Shown here: piece by piece, positions 1 through 9,920 of the stretch
Numbering within the stretch: the first letter of the stretch is position 1
Layout: each line of letters begins with the position of its first letter
Origin: Blumeriella jaapii
Taxonomy: Eukaryota > Ascomycota > Leotiomycetes > Helotiales > Drepanopezizaceae
Length of the DNA: 64,000 bases
Direction: 5' to 3'
Assembly: GCA_009599575.1 (NCBI GenBank)
Contig: VWND01000009.1
Location: 620,001 to 684,000 of the forward strand
Made by a program: the position numbers and the translations under genes
The notes under the pieces: model-generated
The model's database searches: none
What the model was told of the DNA's origin: nothing
Seen by the model: only the letters and a program-made list of their open reading frames with translations

Positions 1-872
1 AACACCGGGCTCTGGTTTGCCCAGATATCGATCAGAAAGTCCACGCGTTCCGCGCCCTCGATGTCGAAGCCGGCGGAGACCCGCGACTCCACAAGGTGGA
101 GGTATGCCAGCTTCAGCTTCTTCAGCTCTTGGGCGTAGTAGGAGAACTGAGGAACCGGGTCCGCCATCTTCATGCCTTGGAAAGGGGAGTAGGGACTGAG
201 TCGGATACCGGTCCTCTCTGCGCCCACGGCCTCAACCACAGCTCTTGCAACCTCGAGACCGAATTTCGCGCGCTTTTCTACGCTGCCTCCCCAGGCGTCG
301 GTTCGGTTGTTGGACTTGTCTTGGAGAAACTGGTCGATCAGGTAGCCGTTGGCACTGTGGATCTCCACCCCATCAAACCCAGCCCTTATGGCATTCTTGG
401 CCGCCTGAGCATACAGCCCAACGTACTCCGTGATCTCCTCCTCGGTCAGCGGTGTAGGGGTAGCTCCGCCCTCGAACGGGATATCGCCGGCGCTCTTCAC
501 CACGCCCTTCGCGCCCAGTTCTTTCTGCAGCTCCTGCGGGAACGCCGCTCGTCCGAGAGCCCACAGCTGAAGATAGATGTACGACTTTTTCTCGTGCACG
601 GCGTCTGTCACGTTTCTCCAGCTGGCTATCTGCGCGTCCGACCAGATCCCAGGCGCGTTGGCCATGCCTCCTGCTTGCGCCGCGATGTATGTGGCCTCAG
701 TTATGAGGAGGGTGCCCGGTACCGAGGCGCGCTGGGCGTAGTACTCGGCAACCATGGGAAGAGGGACGTGGTCGTCGTCGGCACGGAAACGGGTGAGAGG
801 AGCCATGACGACTCTCTTCTGAAGCTCGAGGTTGCCCAGCTTGAGAGGCTTGAAAAGGTTGGAAGTTGCCAT
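1..872 (-). CDS. Old Yellow Enzyme family NADH:flavin oxidoreductase, 3' end outside window
   Basis: FMN-dependent ene-reductase of the OYE family, which reduces activated C=C bonds with NAD(P)H. The frame opens with ATG at 872 and stays open for 290 codons to the left edge, without introns. Family marks I can read: MAPLTRFR near residues 23-30 (flavin-contacting Thr27), QLWALGR at 102-108, and IHSANGYL at 171-178, whose His172/Asn175 pair matches the substrate-anchoring H-x-x-N of OYE. These are followed by the NNRTDAWGGS stretch at 188-197. Length and order fit a single TIM barrel of about 370-390 residues, so roughly 80-100 residues are missing at the C-terminus. No signal peptide is visible, so it is probably cytosolic. 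The physiological substrate cannot be told. A long open frame on the opposite strand (96-887) is only its shadow. Confidence 0.93.
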   Translation of the reverse strand, partial: MATSNLFKPLKLGNLELQKRVVMAPLTRFRADDDHVPLPMVAEYYAQRASVPGTLLITEATYIAAQAGGMANAPGIWSDAQIASWRNVTDAVHEKKSYIYLQLWALGRAAFPQELQKELGAKGVVKSAGDIPFEGGATPTPLTEEEITEYVGLYAQAAKNAIRAGFDGVEIHSANGYLIDQFLQDKSNNRTDAWGGSVEKRAKFGLEVARAVVEAVGAERTGIRLSPYSPFQGMKMADPVPQFSYYAQELKKLKLAYLHLVESRVSAGFDIEGAERVDFLIDIWANQSPV

Positions 873-1549
873 TGCGTTGCTTGTTGATGCGCTGGTTGCG
901 AGGTCGTGGGGAGGCGAGACGGAGGTTGGCACACAATGGGAGGAAAGGGAGGAAAGGGAAGCAGACCCGAGCTACGCAGGGGCATCCAGCGCCTTTATAC
1001 CGCTCCTTGCCCGGCTGCTTCCACATTCTTCCGGTTTCCGATATGGCGTGCGCGCATAATCGATCGTTGAAAGCGTCGTCTCTCCACCTTGATGCTCGAT
1101 TGCTCCGCAACGCCGGGAATACGGGACTAGCGGGACTGGCAGGCGGGCCATCACCAGAGCAGCGAAGCCCACGGGGGCTACCAATCACTCCCAGCGATTT
1201 CACGGCGACGCACCCGGTTCGGAGACACGTCGATGTGGAGAAAGATAAAGAAACCCCACGTTGTATGAAAGTATCTGTAAATGGTCGGCTTCGATGTTCT
1301 CGCTTAAACATGCGAAGGTTAAACATCGGGTGTGTACTACAGCACTCTCTATCCGCACTTCCGAAGATACGGACGGCTTCCTTCTGTTCTGCCGGTTTCT
1401 TATTTCCCTATTCAAACGAACAGTGGTGGTTGGTTTTGTGATGTGCGACCTGTGTGGATCTGATGTTAAAGAGCGAAAATGGAAAAGCGTGATCTGGTGT
1501 TGAATCCACATGTCCAACTACCACCGAATGAGCATGTTCGTACCTACAG
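873..1549. other. intergenic, upstream of the OYE gene
   Basis: About 680 bp with no frame I can support. It should contain the promoter of the minus-strand OYE gene. Composition shifts from balanced to AT-rich towards 1500, where the transposon relic begins. Confidence 0.6.
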
Positions 1550-1770
1550 GCTAAGATAATTGAGCTTAAACCAGAGCTAATCGTTATGAAAGATAACGAT
1601 ATAACTCAGCTTTAATTAATAGAAACTGTACAAAAGGCGTGGGAGCTCTTGGAAAACCAGTTGTTGAATAAACTGGCGGAGGGGATGCAAAAGAGGGTAA
1701 ACGCTGTTAAGGCTGCAAATGGGCGGTATACTAAATACTGGTTGAAATCGAAGATTCTTTCGATTTTTAG
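1550..1770 (+). mobile_element. Tc1/mariner-family transposase C-terminal relic
   Basis: In the frame starting at 1550 the translation resembles the end of a Tc1/mariner DDE transposase. It contains KAWELLENQLLNKLAEGM, then QKRVNAV and NGRYTKYW, the usual tail after the PDxNPIENLW box of such enzymes. One stop (TAA at 1613-1615) interrupts it, and the catalytic D..E part is absent, so it is a dead fragment. The DNA aligns without gaps over about 110 bases with 43,741-43,859, a second relic of the same family. This copy keeps more G/C than the one at 43.6 kb. I cannot see clear terminal inverted repeats or a TA target duplication. Confidence 0.72.
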
Positions 1771-2814
1771 CTTTCCTTTAAGCTATTTGTATTTAGAATC
1801 GATTAATTAATGGTGGAGTTATGAAGTTGTAAAGGTAGTAGAATTTTGTTGGGGTAAGGACTATTTACTGACTCGCATATTCATGTGTCCACCCACTCAC
1901 TGTACAGTACATCTCTCTCAAGTACTACGCGGCCTTTCCACGCTCCATAACAGAGATCCGAATCCCAACCCTGATTCATGGTTCATCTGGTCGAGACCGA
2001 GCGGCGTTGAATCCGACCTCTTAGACTGCAAGCAGTCTGCTCCTCCGTCGAGTTGACGGGAGAAGTTCGCACCTCAACGGGATCAAAACACAAACCGCAC
2101 CTTCGCCACATTTACGCTCTGACATAGCCTTGTGCGAGATCCAGGAATGGGAACTCGTCCACGGGAGATGAAATGGGAATGTGGATGTGTACCTACTGTA
2201 CAGTTCCTCATGCAGCGACCCTAGTTGAGACCCGACTTTGGCTGTCACAGCATAGGTAGGTAGGTAAGGTGAAGGCGCGTTACACAGAGACATGATCCAG
2301 CCCCTGCATTCTGCTCCTTCTTCCCTCGTTCCGTCGTTGATAACGAGAACAATCGCTTCGTCCATGATTGAACGTTCCCGGGTCTTGTCCAACTACGCTA
2401 TTGAGTATGTTGGGAGACGAGGCTTCCTCCACGGCATTCAGGCGAATTCGACGAGGAACGACGAGAGGCCAGTTCCAGGGGGAGACTTACTTGCTGTGCG
2501 GCATTCAGCACGTCCACCATGTGAGCCTGTCTTCGCTGTCAAAGACTTGTGGGAGAAGCCCTTGCGAATTGACGACGTTGGAGAAATATGCTACATTCGA
2601 TAGATGCGCACCAACAGCAATCCTGTGCACTAGTTCAGCCATCGTTTCTGGTAGATGGCCTGTGTCTATTGCGAAATATGCCCACGCTCACAATGCTAAT
2701 CTTGACGCCGCTTATGCATACCCAAAACCGCGGGTCGTGTTCCCGGAATGCGAATCCACGCTCGTTCTCAAACATGGCGCCATCCATTCTCATACAGCAC
2801 CTGCATCTCATTGA
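1771..2814. other. gene-poor spacer
   Basis: No frame with recognisable protein features. It contains two copies of the ACTGTACAGT word (1899-1910 and 2195-2205). It lies between the mariner relic and the 3' end of the mannosyltransferase gene, so part of it is that gene's terminator region. Confidence 0.5.
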
Positions 2815-4147
2815 TCAACACTCCAAGCCCCTCTCCTCCCTCTCCTCTGGCGGGTCCAGCTGCTTTCCCTTCTGCTTCCACTTCAAGACCCTCGACCTCA
2901 CCACCCGGGTCTCGCTCCAGATCTTCGCCCGCTGCACCCCCCTCGCCCACCGATTCGCCCACGTCCCTACAAGCGCCTCCCAGCGACCAGGCCAGCTACT
3001 TCCGTCTCCGCCGGGCACGCCATCGACGAAGTCCGGGAACTCGGATCTGACCTCCACGCCGCCGTTGACGGCGGAGTAGGAAGAGGCCTTGTAGGCCACG
3101 CGGACGTTGGGGTTGAGCCAAACGCCTTTCTCGCGCCGGAGAGGGTTATCGACGTGGATGAGGCAGCATTCGGAGCCCTCGAGGTGTTCCCTGCCCAGGG
3201 AATCCGGGATGCCACGGAATTTGAGAGTGGGATTGGCGTAGAACGGCGCGGCCGCGAGAGAGACAAGACCGTTCCAGCAGGAGGCTACCGGGATCGGCTG
3301 GCTCCGGGAGAGCAACGCGCGCGAGTCGGACGAGAAGAAATAGGGGTAGCGCTGGGAAGCGGTCTTGTCGCCGTTGATGTCGCGGAGGGCGAAGGTGTCG
3401 TAGTAGAGGTGCGGATTGGCGGCCACGTCGAGCGCACATGCTGCTGCATAGTCTCCGTCTCGCGTGGAGAGGAGAGTCGTCACGTCTTCGGTCTGTGGAG
3501 AGAGTCAACAGGCATCGCGACCACCGCTCCCGGTACGCGATCACGTGGCCTGGACTTACAGAGAAAATCACATCGTTGATCCAGAGAATGCGGTCAAACC
3601 TCATCTTCTGGTTGGAGTCTGTCATGGGCTCCATCGCCTGGTTTCTCACGCCCGCCAGGTACGGGATCCGACGCACCTCCCACTCCAACTTCCGGTTGGT
3701 TCGGACCCAGCCCGTCCGGTCTTCTCCTTCTTTGGGCACGTTGCTGATGAACTGCATCTGCTCCGTGACATTGACGCCCAAGTCGATCCTGTTCGCGACG
3801 CCCAGAGCCAGCAGCTCGTTCCGCAAGTCCCGCAACGCGCCTTTCGTGTCCTCCTGGGACCCGGACTCGACGATCGAGACAAAGACGTTCTGGGGCCCGA
3901 GGGATCGAATCAGATCCAGCAGTCTCCGGTTCCAGTAGAGACGCAGGATGTACTCCGAGTTCCGGAACGTCGACGCGATGAAGATCTTCTCATCTCGGAG
4001 GGGGGCTGGCAGCGACGGGCGCCGGACCGGCACCGGTCTGGACGACCAGATCGCGCACGCGTCGATGAGGAAGAAGACGGCGAGGAAGACGAGGACGGGT
4101 CTGGGCTGGAGGTATCGTCGTCGCAACGAGCGAGAGAGGAGCGCCAT
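2815..4147 (-). CDS. CMT1/CAP59-type alpha-1,3-mannosyltransferase (GT69-like)
   Basis: Probable Golgi type II glycosyltransferase of the fungal CAP59/CMT1 family (Cryptococcus mannosyltransferase 1), which adds mannose with GDP-mannose as donor. Two exons, 3560-4147 and 2815-3492, are joined by a 67-bp intron with a GTAAGT donor, and give 421 residues. A short cytosolic basic N-terminus is followed by one hydrophobic anchor at about residues 18-34, then a stem and the catalytic domain. Family hallmarks include IFIASTFRNSEYIL, RILWINDVIFS just before the splice, and DYAAACALDV with YYDTFALRDINGDK after it. The split frame only makes sense when spliced, because the second exon starts TED in phase 0. 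It is divergent from the SET/MYND gene across 0.9 kb. The acceptor glycan is unknown. Confidence 0.88.
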
Positions 4148-5089
4148 TGTGACGGTGCGGATGTCGCATTCTTCCCCCTCCCAGCGTCAAGGAGGTGGAT
4201 TCTTCTGTAGGAGCTATGCGGTGGAGTCAGGGGTGAAAGTGAAATGAGACTTCGAGGAGTCCGAAGCGGCCATCCTAGACGCAAGCTAGACCGTCACGAA
4301 TCGTCGCAGCTGTCGAAAGGGGGGGGGGAGTTGAAAAGCAGTGGCCACGATACCTACAGCACAGTACATACGGTACAGAAGCAAAAACAGAGTGTGGCAG
4401 TACCGTACTGTACGTAGAGCGATGTCAGTACAAGTGTCTGGGTTGAGAACAGAAGTCAACAATGGAGCCAAGCCTTGGGGCGCTGTACAGCCTGGTACGT
4501 GGCGCCTCGGCAATCTTGTGCTACGTGTGTCTGTGTACAGTACAGTGCAAAAAGGGGGGGTAAGCGAGAAGATGATTTCTACTGTGTACAGACCTGCGCC
4601 CTCGAGCCCGCTTAGCATTGCGGGTAGCGAAATGTCAACAAACCTTCGACACCGAGCGAATCAGACGAGATGCGAGAGATGGCTCGTCAAAACACATTTC
4701 ACGTGATGACAGACTCGCGCCGGGCACATGGCATGTATCCATCCACTCGGTCTGCACGGGGTGAGAGCGCGATCATCATAGCCTGCTGCCGCTCTGATCA
4801 CGCTGCCCTCGTCTCACCCGCGATGCAAATCAGGACGCGGCAGGACACCAGGGGTCACATGATCAGTATCTTTCGCAACTGGCATTTGGCCGCCAGCCGG
4901 ACTATACAAACAGTACAAACAGTACACTCACTACACAGTACACTCACTACACAGTACACTCACTACACGGTGCACTGTACAGTACACGACCCGAGTCAGT
5001 CAGTCCCCCACCAGATTCTGGGAGATCTCGCCCATGCCATAACGGTGTCTCGGAGTACAGTACAGTAAGACCGGTCCAGGACCCGGGCA
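4148..5089. promoter_or_regulatory. divergent intergenic region, mannosyltransferase / SET-MYND
   Basis: Shared upstream region of two divergently transcribed genes. It holds a perfect TCACGTGA palindrome at 4699-4706, a G-run near 4320, at least five TGTACAG-type words (for example 4404-4414, 4532-4545, 4974-4985, 5054-5066) and a small minisatellite. No gene is supported here. Confidence 0.5.
4921..4968 (+). repeat. 16-bp minisatellite, 3 copies
   Basis: Three perfect tandem copies of AGTACACTCACTACAC, flanked by near-copies of the AGTACA half-unit and followed directly by ACTGTACAGTAC. It lies about 120 bp upstream of the proposed SET/MYND start. Confidence 0.9.
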
Positions 5090-6896
5090 ATGAAGGAGCA
5101 AGCCCAGTGCGAGCCCGCGCCGAGGCCGTCGAACACAAGCAACCGGCCAGTCCAGCCCCCACAGAGCCTGACACCAACCATACGCACAGGATCAAGACCT
5201 CCTACGGCGCTGGTCTCGCGGCCTCGAGGCCCCTTTCGGCGGGCTCGCTCGTCCTCACGCTCGACGCGCCACATCTGCTCCTCGTGGAAAAAGACAGTCT
5301 GGCGAGAGTCTGCTCCTTCTGCATGCGCGAAGCTCCAACGGTGAAGCGTTGCAGCGCGTGCAAGACGCCTCACTACTGCGGGAAGGCCTGCCAGCATGGG
5401 CACTGGCGCGCACACCACGGCCGGGAATGCGGGCTGTTGAAGAAGCTGCCAGAGGTGCCGCCGACCGCGGTCAGGGCGCTCATGGCGATGCTGGTGAGCC
5501 GCGAGAAGGGGACGCGAGGGGGCGAGGAGGGAGACTGGAAGGGGTTGGAGAGCCACGTTGGCCGCTGGCAGCGAGACGGGGAGAGGTGGGAGGAGATGCT
5601 GTGGCAAGCGAGGGCCGGAATCGAGTTCACCCAGTCGGGCCCTGAGCGGATGGAGGAGGCGATCGCGTATCTTGGCGTGGTAGGTCAGCCCGAAACATCT
5701 CGCTCGATCCATCAGAATGCCTGCTTGCTCATGCTCGTGCCCAGCTGTCGACGAACGCGTTTCGCGTCACCCGGGAAGACAACACGCCGGTCGGCATGTG
5801 CCTTTCGCCTACGCTTGCGCGGGCAAATCACTCGTGCAAACCGAACGCGTTCGTCGTGTTCGATTCCCGGAGGATCTCCCTACGATCTCTCGAGCCCATC
5901 AAGAAGGACGAGCAGATCTTCGTCTCTTACATCGACCCCACCGAGGGACTGCGAGCCAGGCAATCACGGCTGGCAGAGCGCTACTTCTTCACTTGCACGT
6001 GTAACAGGTGCCAAAAAGACGAGAATCCCTACGAGGCACTGTTGTCAAGCCAAGCAGAGCATGGCAAGGGAAGCTCGGATCGGAGGATGGAAATGTTTCG
6101 CCCACGGCATGAGATTTGGAAAATGGCACAGCAGGTCACGACAGCCCTGCAACAGTCGGCCCTCCTCAAGCAGTCTCAGGGTCAGACACGCACGGCAGCT
6201 GCGCTTCTAGCTGCAAGCCGGACCCTCCGCGAATCTCCAAAAGACTCCAGAATCTCCGTGCTCACTCGCGCTGTGGCTGTCCTCGAGCCGCGGACCACAG
6301 CTCACATGCACGCCATGGCTCCCTACCCAGACGTCCTTCACGAGCTCTACCTCGCATGCATCGACGCAGCAGCCTTTGTGTCCGCTCTGATCACTCTTCT
6401 GTACCTCTTTCTCAACGCAGATGTCGTCGTATACCCGCAACCCCATCACCCAGTCCGCGTCGTCCGCTTGTTCACGATCGCCAAACTCCTCAAGCACGTC
6501 ACCTCGCTCTCGCCCACAGAGCTGCTCCAAGATATCAGCCGAGGGGACGCGATGCCGCGAAAAGAGGACGCGCAAGCGAAAGAAGAGATTGCGAAAGCCG
6601 TGCAGGGTACTGATTTGATCGGCGCTTTCCACACCGTGATGATTCTGGTGTGGGAGCTGGCAAGGAAAAGCCATGGGGAGGGGAGCCGGTTCGTGGAGGA
6701 GGTGGAGCAGGAGATCAGGGAGGTGGGGGAAGTGCAGAGGATGAGGGGGCCTGCTGGGGCAGGTTTGGAGAAGTGGATGGGTGATGTTGGGGATGTGGAA
6801 GGTGGAGTGAAGGCGCAGAAGTGCTTTGCGGAACTGAGGGCTTTGGCGGGACTGTCTGGGAAGGTCTTCTCGTCGTTGTCGAGTAGAGCAGTGTAG
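5090..6896 (+). CDS. SET and MYND domain protein (SMYD-like methyltransferase family)
   Basis: Putative lysine methyltransferase of the SMYD type, using S-adenosylmethionine. The MYND zinc finger is clear: CSFC at about residue 47 followed by CSAC, HYCGKAC, HWRAHHGREC. The SET part has SPTLARANHSCKPN (NHSC at about 197-200), then FVSYIDP and the cysteine-rich post-SET FFTCTCNRC. The frame change at 5680 is solved by a 65-bp intron (5680-5744). The start is uncertain. The main frame has no ATG between the stop at 4762 and the MYND finger. ATG 5090 works if a weak-donor intron 5107-5189 (GTGCGA, branch CTGAC, acceptor CACAG) is removed, joining in phase at QIKTSYGAG and giving 552 residues. The C-terminal half is helical and without recognised motifs. 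Substrate unknown. Confidence 0.82.
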
Positions 6897-7256
6897 CGGC
6901 TTGACAGATGACAAGTCATCACCGTAAGATGCTGGGCCCCGCACGATCCGTCCCTTGCAATGCGAAGTATCCGGCGAGGAATTTCTCGGTGTCGAGATGA
7001 TGACGGATGTATCGAAGACTAAGCTGAACACCACACCATGGCTTTTTGGACCTGTGTCTTCGCGTCTTTCTCGTGCCTAGTCGACGCCAAATGCGAGTAG
7101 GCGGTGACAAAGCCAACAAACCAAACAGATCCCGCATCGATATTCGAAATTTCTTTCTGGCTTCTCAATCTCGTACAGTGGTCATTCATATTGAATAGGT
7201 GGGCTTCTTCCAGGCAGGCAATGGGGCTTCTCATAAGAACCCTTGCAAAGGTTATT
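6897..7256. other. convergent 3' intergenic
   Basis: 360 bp between two converging stop codons (SET/MYND on +, Mis18-like on -). It should hold both polyadenylation regions. No further feature seen. Confidence 0.5.
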
Positions 7257-9394
7257 CTATCTCATCCGTTTTCTTGGTGTGCCACGCAAACATTTGTGCT
7301 GAAGTACACATCAGCCACGGATCCGTTTCTAGCTAACAAGAATGCACTTACACGAAAGAAAGATTGCGCGCTCGGGCACTTCTTGCCACACTCGGAGCAG
7401 ATCATGGGAGCTCTATCCGAGGGAGGCGACATCCGGTTGAAGCTGCACTTTGAATACTTTCGATGCTAGGAAAGAAATCAGCACTCGGCTTTGTGACAAG
7501 TCAGCCTCGGGTGTACAGACGTATTCAAGACCTTGGACGATACTATATGTCTTTTTGCACTTTTCGCACTGGGAATTGTGGTTTACTACTTCGTCGTCTT
7601 TTCTGCAATCTCCTCCTGAGGGCTTAGTAACAATGGTCGAGAAACGACTGTCCGCCGAGTGTACGACATGAGCCGTGGAGTCTTGCTCATCGGCTTCAGG
7701 GTCGTGGTCAGCGCCGGAACTCGATTCCCGAGCATTATGATCATCATCTGCTTCAGTAGTAGGCGCCAGATTTTCCCTGTTAAATGTGTCGCTCTGTTGA
7801 GAAGAGTGCTGGCTGGTTCTGTCGTCAAAGGAAGTCGCCGCATGGGCGCGGCTAGCTTTGCTCTGCAGCACAGCTAGAGCGGGGGAATATGGTATTCTGA
7901 TCTCGATACGAGAAGCTGGGACTGGTCGAGAAGCTGGTGCTGGTGTTGGTGGCTTTTCTTGTAGGGACATAGGAATTGGTCTCTGGCCACTTCCAGTTCC
8001 CCTAACAGGAGGAGAATCATCGGAGGCCGGGGCCGGAATGCTATTATCCTCGGTATCTTCTGAGGATGCGGATCCTAGATGTTTTTCTTCCTCGCCACGG
8101 GCAGGCGCTGATGGGTCGTCCTCGGATGAGAAGATCTCTATAATTTCTCTGTGTTGGGCTGGCTGGCAATCAGGAGACTTCTCGGAATTTGTGGCGATGT
8201 TGTGATCATTGATGTGTCGAGAGGTAAGACCGTGTTTGCGTCGCTTGTGTGGGAGCTCCTCTCTCGAAACGTTTCGGTATTCTTCACGCTCTTTAATTTT
8301 ACGTTTCGATGGACCAGAAATAGGCTCATCGTAAGGTTCTGCATCGATTGAGGGTGGCTCTGAATACGGCGCAGGGCGCCTTATCCCCTCAAGGTGCTCC
8401 ACTCGTGCTGTCATCTTCTGCAATTCAGATTTCAAGTGATCTACATCATTGACTCTCTGACCAATCTCTTCGACCTCTCGGGACACCAGCTCAAAGCTTC
8501 TGGTAGATACGGCTTCTCCACTCCGGACAATGTGCTTGCGTACATTTTCCAGATCTTCTCGTAGAGCCTGCACATCGTCTTCGACTGAAATGGCAGGTAA
8601 CTGGCGGCTGGAGAGCTCGCGACGAATTTCGAGCATGTATTCCTTCAACGATCGCATGTCTTCCTCAATACGATTGACGGTCCCCGAAATCCTCTCAATG
8701 TCGCTTTGTTGAGCGACAATGGCATCTTCAGCCCAGTTCTTGAACTTCACTATCTCGCTGACTGGCACACTAAGAGGTGCAACTCGATCTCTGGACGTCG
8801 GTCTCCGCGCAACCATGGTCTGGTCATTCGACGAACCGAGTCCATTTTTTGATGGACGTGTTCGAGTGTACGGCTGAGCTGTAGAGGCTCTTTGCCCTGG
8901 GGCCATAAGAGGAAACGTTTTGAGAACTGAAATCTTTGCCTTTTGACCAGTTTCCCCTGACACTAGAGACGTATCTCTAAGCCTCATGATGAGCTGGTTT
9001 CTAATTTGCCGAGGATGTCAGCGATTGCAGGAATGATCTGGCTGACAGATAGATAGTCGAGCAATTTACACATACTCCTTCAGCAAATGACCTCTTGGTG
9101 CACTGTCGCAGCGCAAACCAATCACTGTATGACACGTTTCACAAGCAATATCTTGCAGAAGGCTGTACAAGTCAGAAAATGGAATCGTTGTAGTTGGCTT
9201 TTCTACAGAATTTACCTGTGCTCGATAGCAGAGTTGGGCGCACCATTGTAGACATCTCCTGTTGTTTCGAGCCCACTGACGGAGACAGGTGGGTAAACAG
9301 GACTATGATAGGTGTTTCCAATCCCATACCAGGAGTTCCGGAAGCGTGCCAGCTCCAGCTTGCACTTTGTGCAAAGGATTAAGACAGTTTCCAT
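7257..9394 (-). CDS. Mis18-like zinc-domain protein with coiled coil and C-terminal zinc fingers
   Basis: Five exons (9216-9394, 9070-9162, 7521-9000, 7352-7465, 7257-7298) join in phase to 635 residues. The N-terminus carries CTKC at 8-11 and CETC at 67-70 followed by HTVIGLRC. This two-CxxC layout and spacing fit the Mis18/Yippee-like fold, known from centromere-licensing Mis18. A coiled coil follows at about 150-215, then a long acidic, Ser/Pro-rich disordered tail. The end holds two similar C-x2-C-x12-H-x(1-5)-C units: CEKC at 569-572 with H585 and C591, and CSEC at 607-610 with H623 and C625. These only appear after splicing out 7466-7520 and 7299-7351. The first of those introns uses a GTCTGT donor, chosen because it alone completes the finger. 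The centromere role is inference by fold. The exon 1-2 and 2-3 joins are well signalled. Confidence 0.62.
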
Positions 9395-9920
9395 GATAGG
9401 ATAGATTTACTTCTCGCACTATCTGGTCAGTCAGTTTACATTATAAAGAGCAAGAAGGGCAGACCGCACAACGTGGCAACTAACATTGGAGATTAATACT
9501 CGGCCAAGCAGTGTTGATGAGCTCTCTTCTAAGTGCTATGTGTCGACGCGACCAACGCGAATTTTCGTGTCAAATGGCTCACAGAAAGGTCCGAAGAGTC
9601 TGGGCAGTGACAAGACATTGCTGATTGACAATTGCTCTCTTGGAATGGAAAGACAGAAGAGAAGTATTTAAGATTCGGTGCATCCTCGATGCCAGTTCCT
9701 CATAGATTTTTGGCCAGGAGAGAAACGCGGTCAGGTGTTGTCGAGTCTCCGCCTTGCGCTACAAGGCTACAGGTCACGTGGGGAGTGTGGCTAGCGAAGC
9801 GTAGCCTCGTCGAGCAGGGGCGCTAGTCTGTACAAAGATTTTGAAATATTAATTCCATCCAGTGTTGGCGCCAACCGATCAACTTCTTCACACACGACCA
9901 CAACGGCCACTTCACAAAAG
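9395..9920. promoter_or_regulatory. divergent promoter, Mis18-like / REX1-like
   Basis: 526 bp between two divergent start codons. A CACGTG core lies at 9775-9780, 141 bp before the exonuclease ATG. No other gene is supported. Confidence 0.5.

Noticed and set aside
96..887. 263-codon plus-strand frame
   Set aside because: Antisense shadow of the Old Yellow Enzyme gene, which carries the family motifs.
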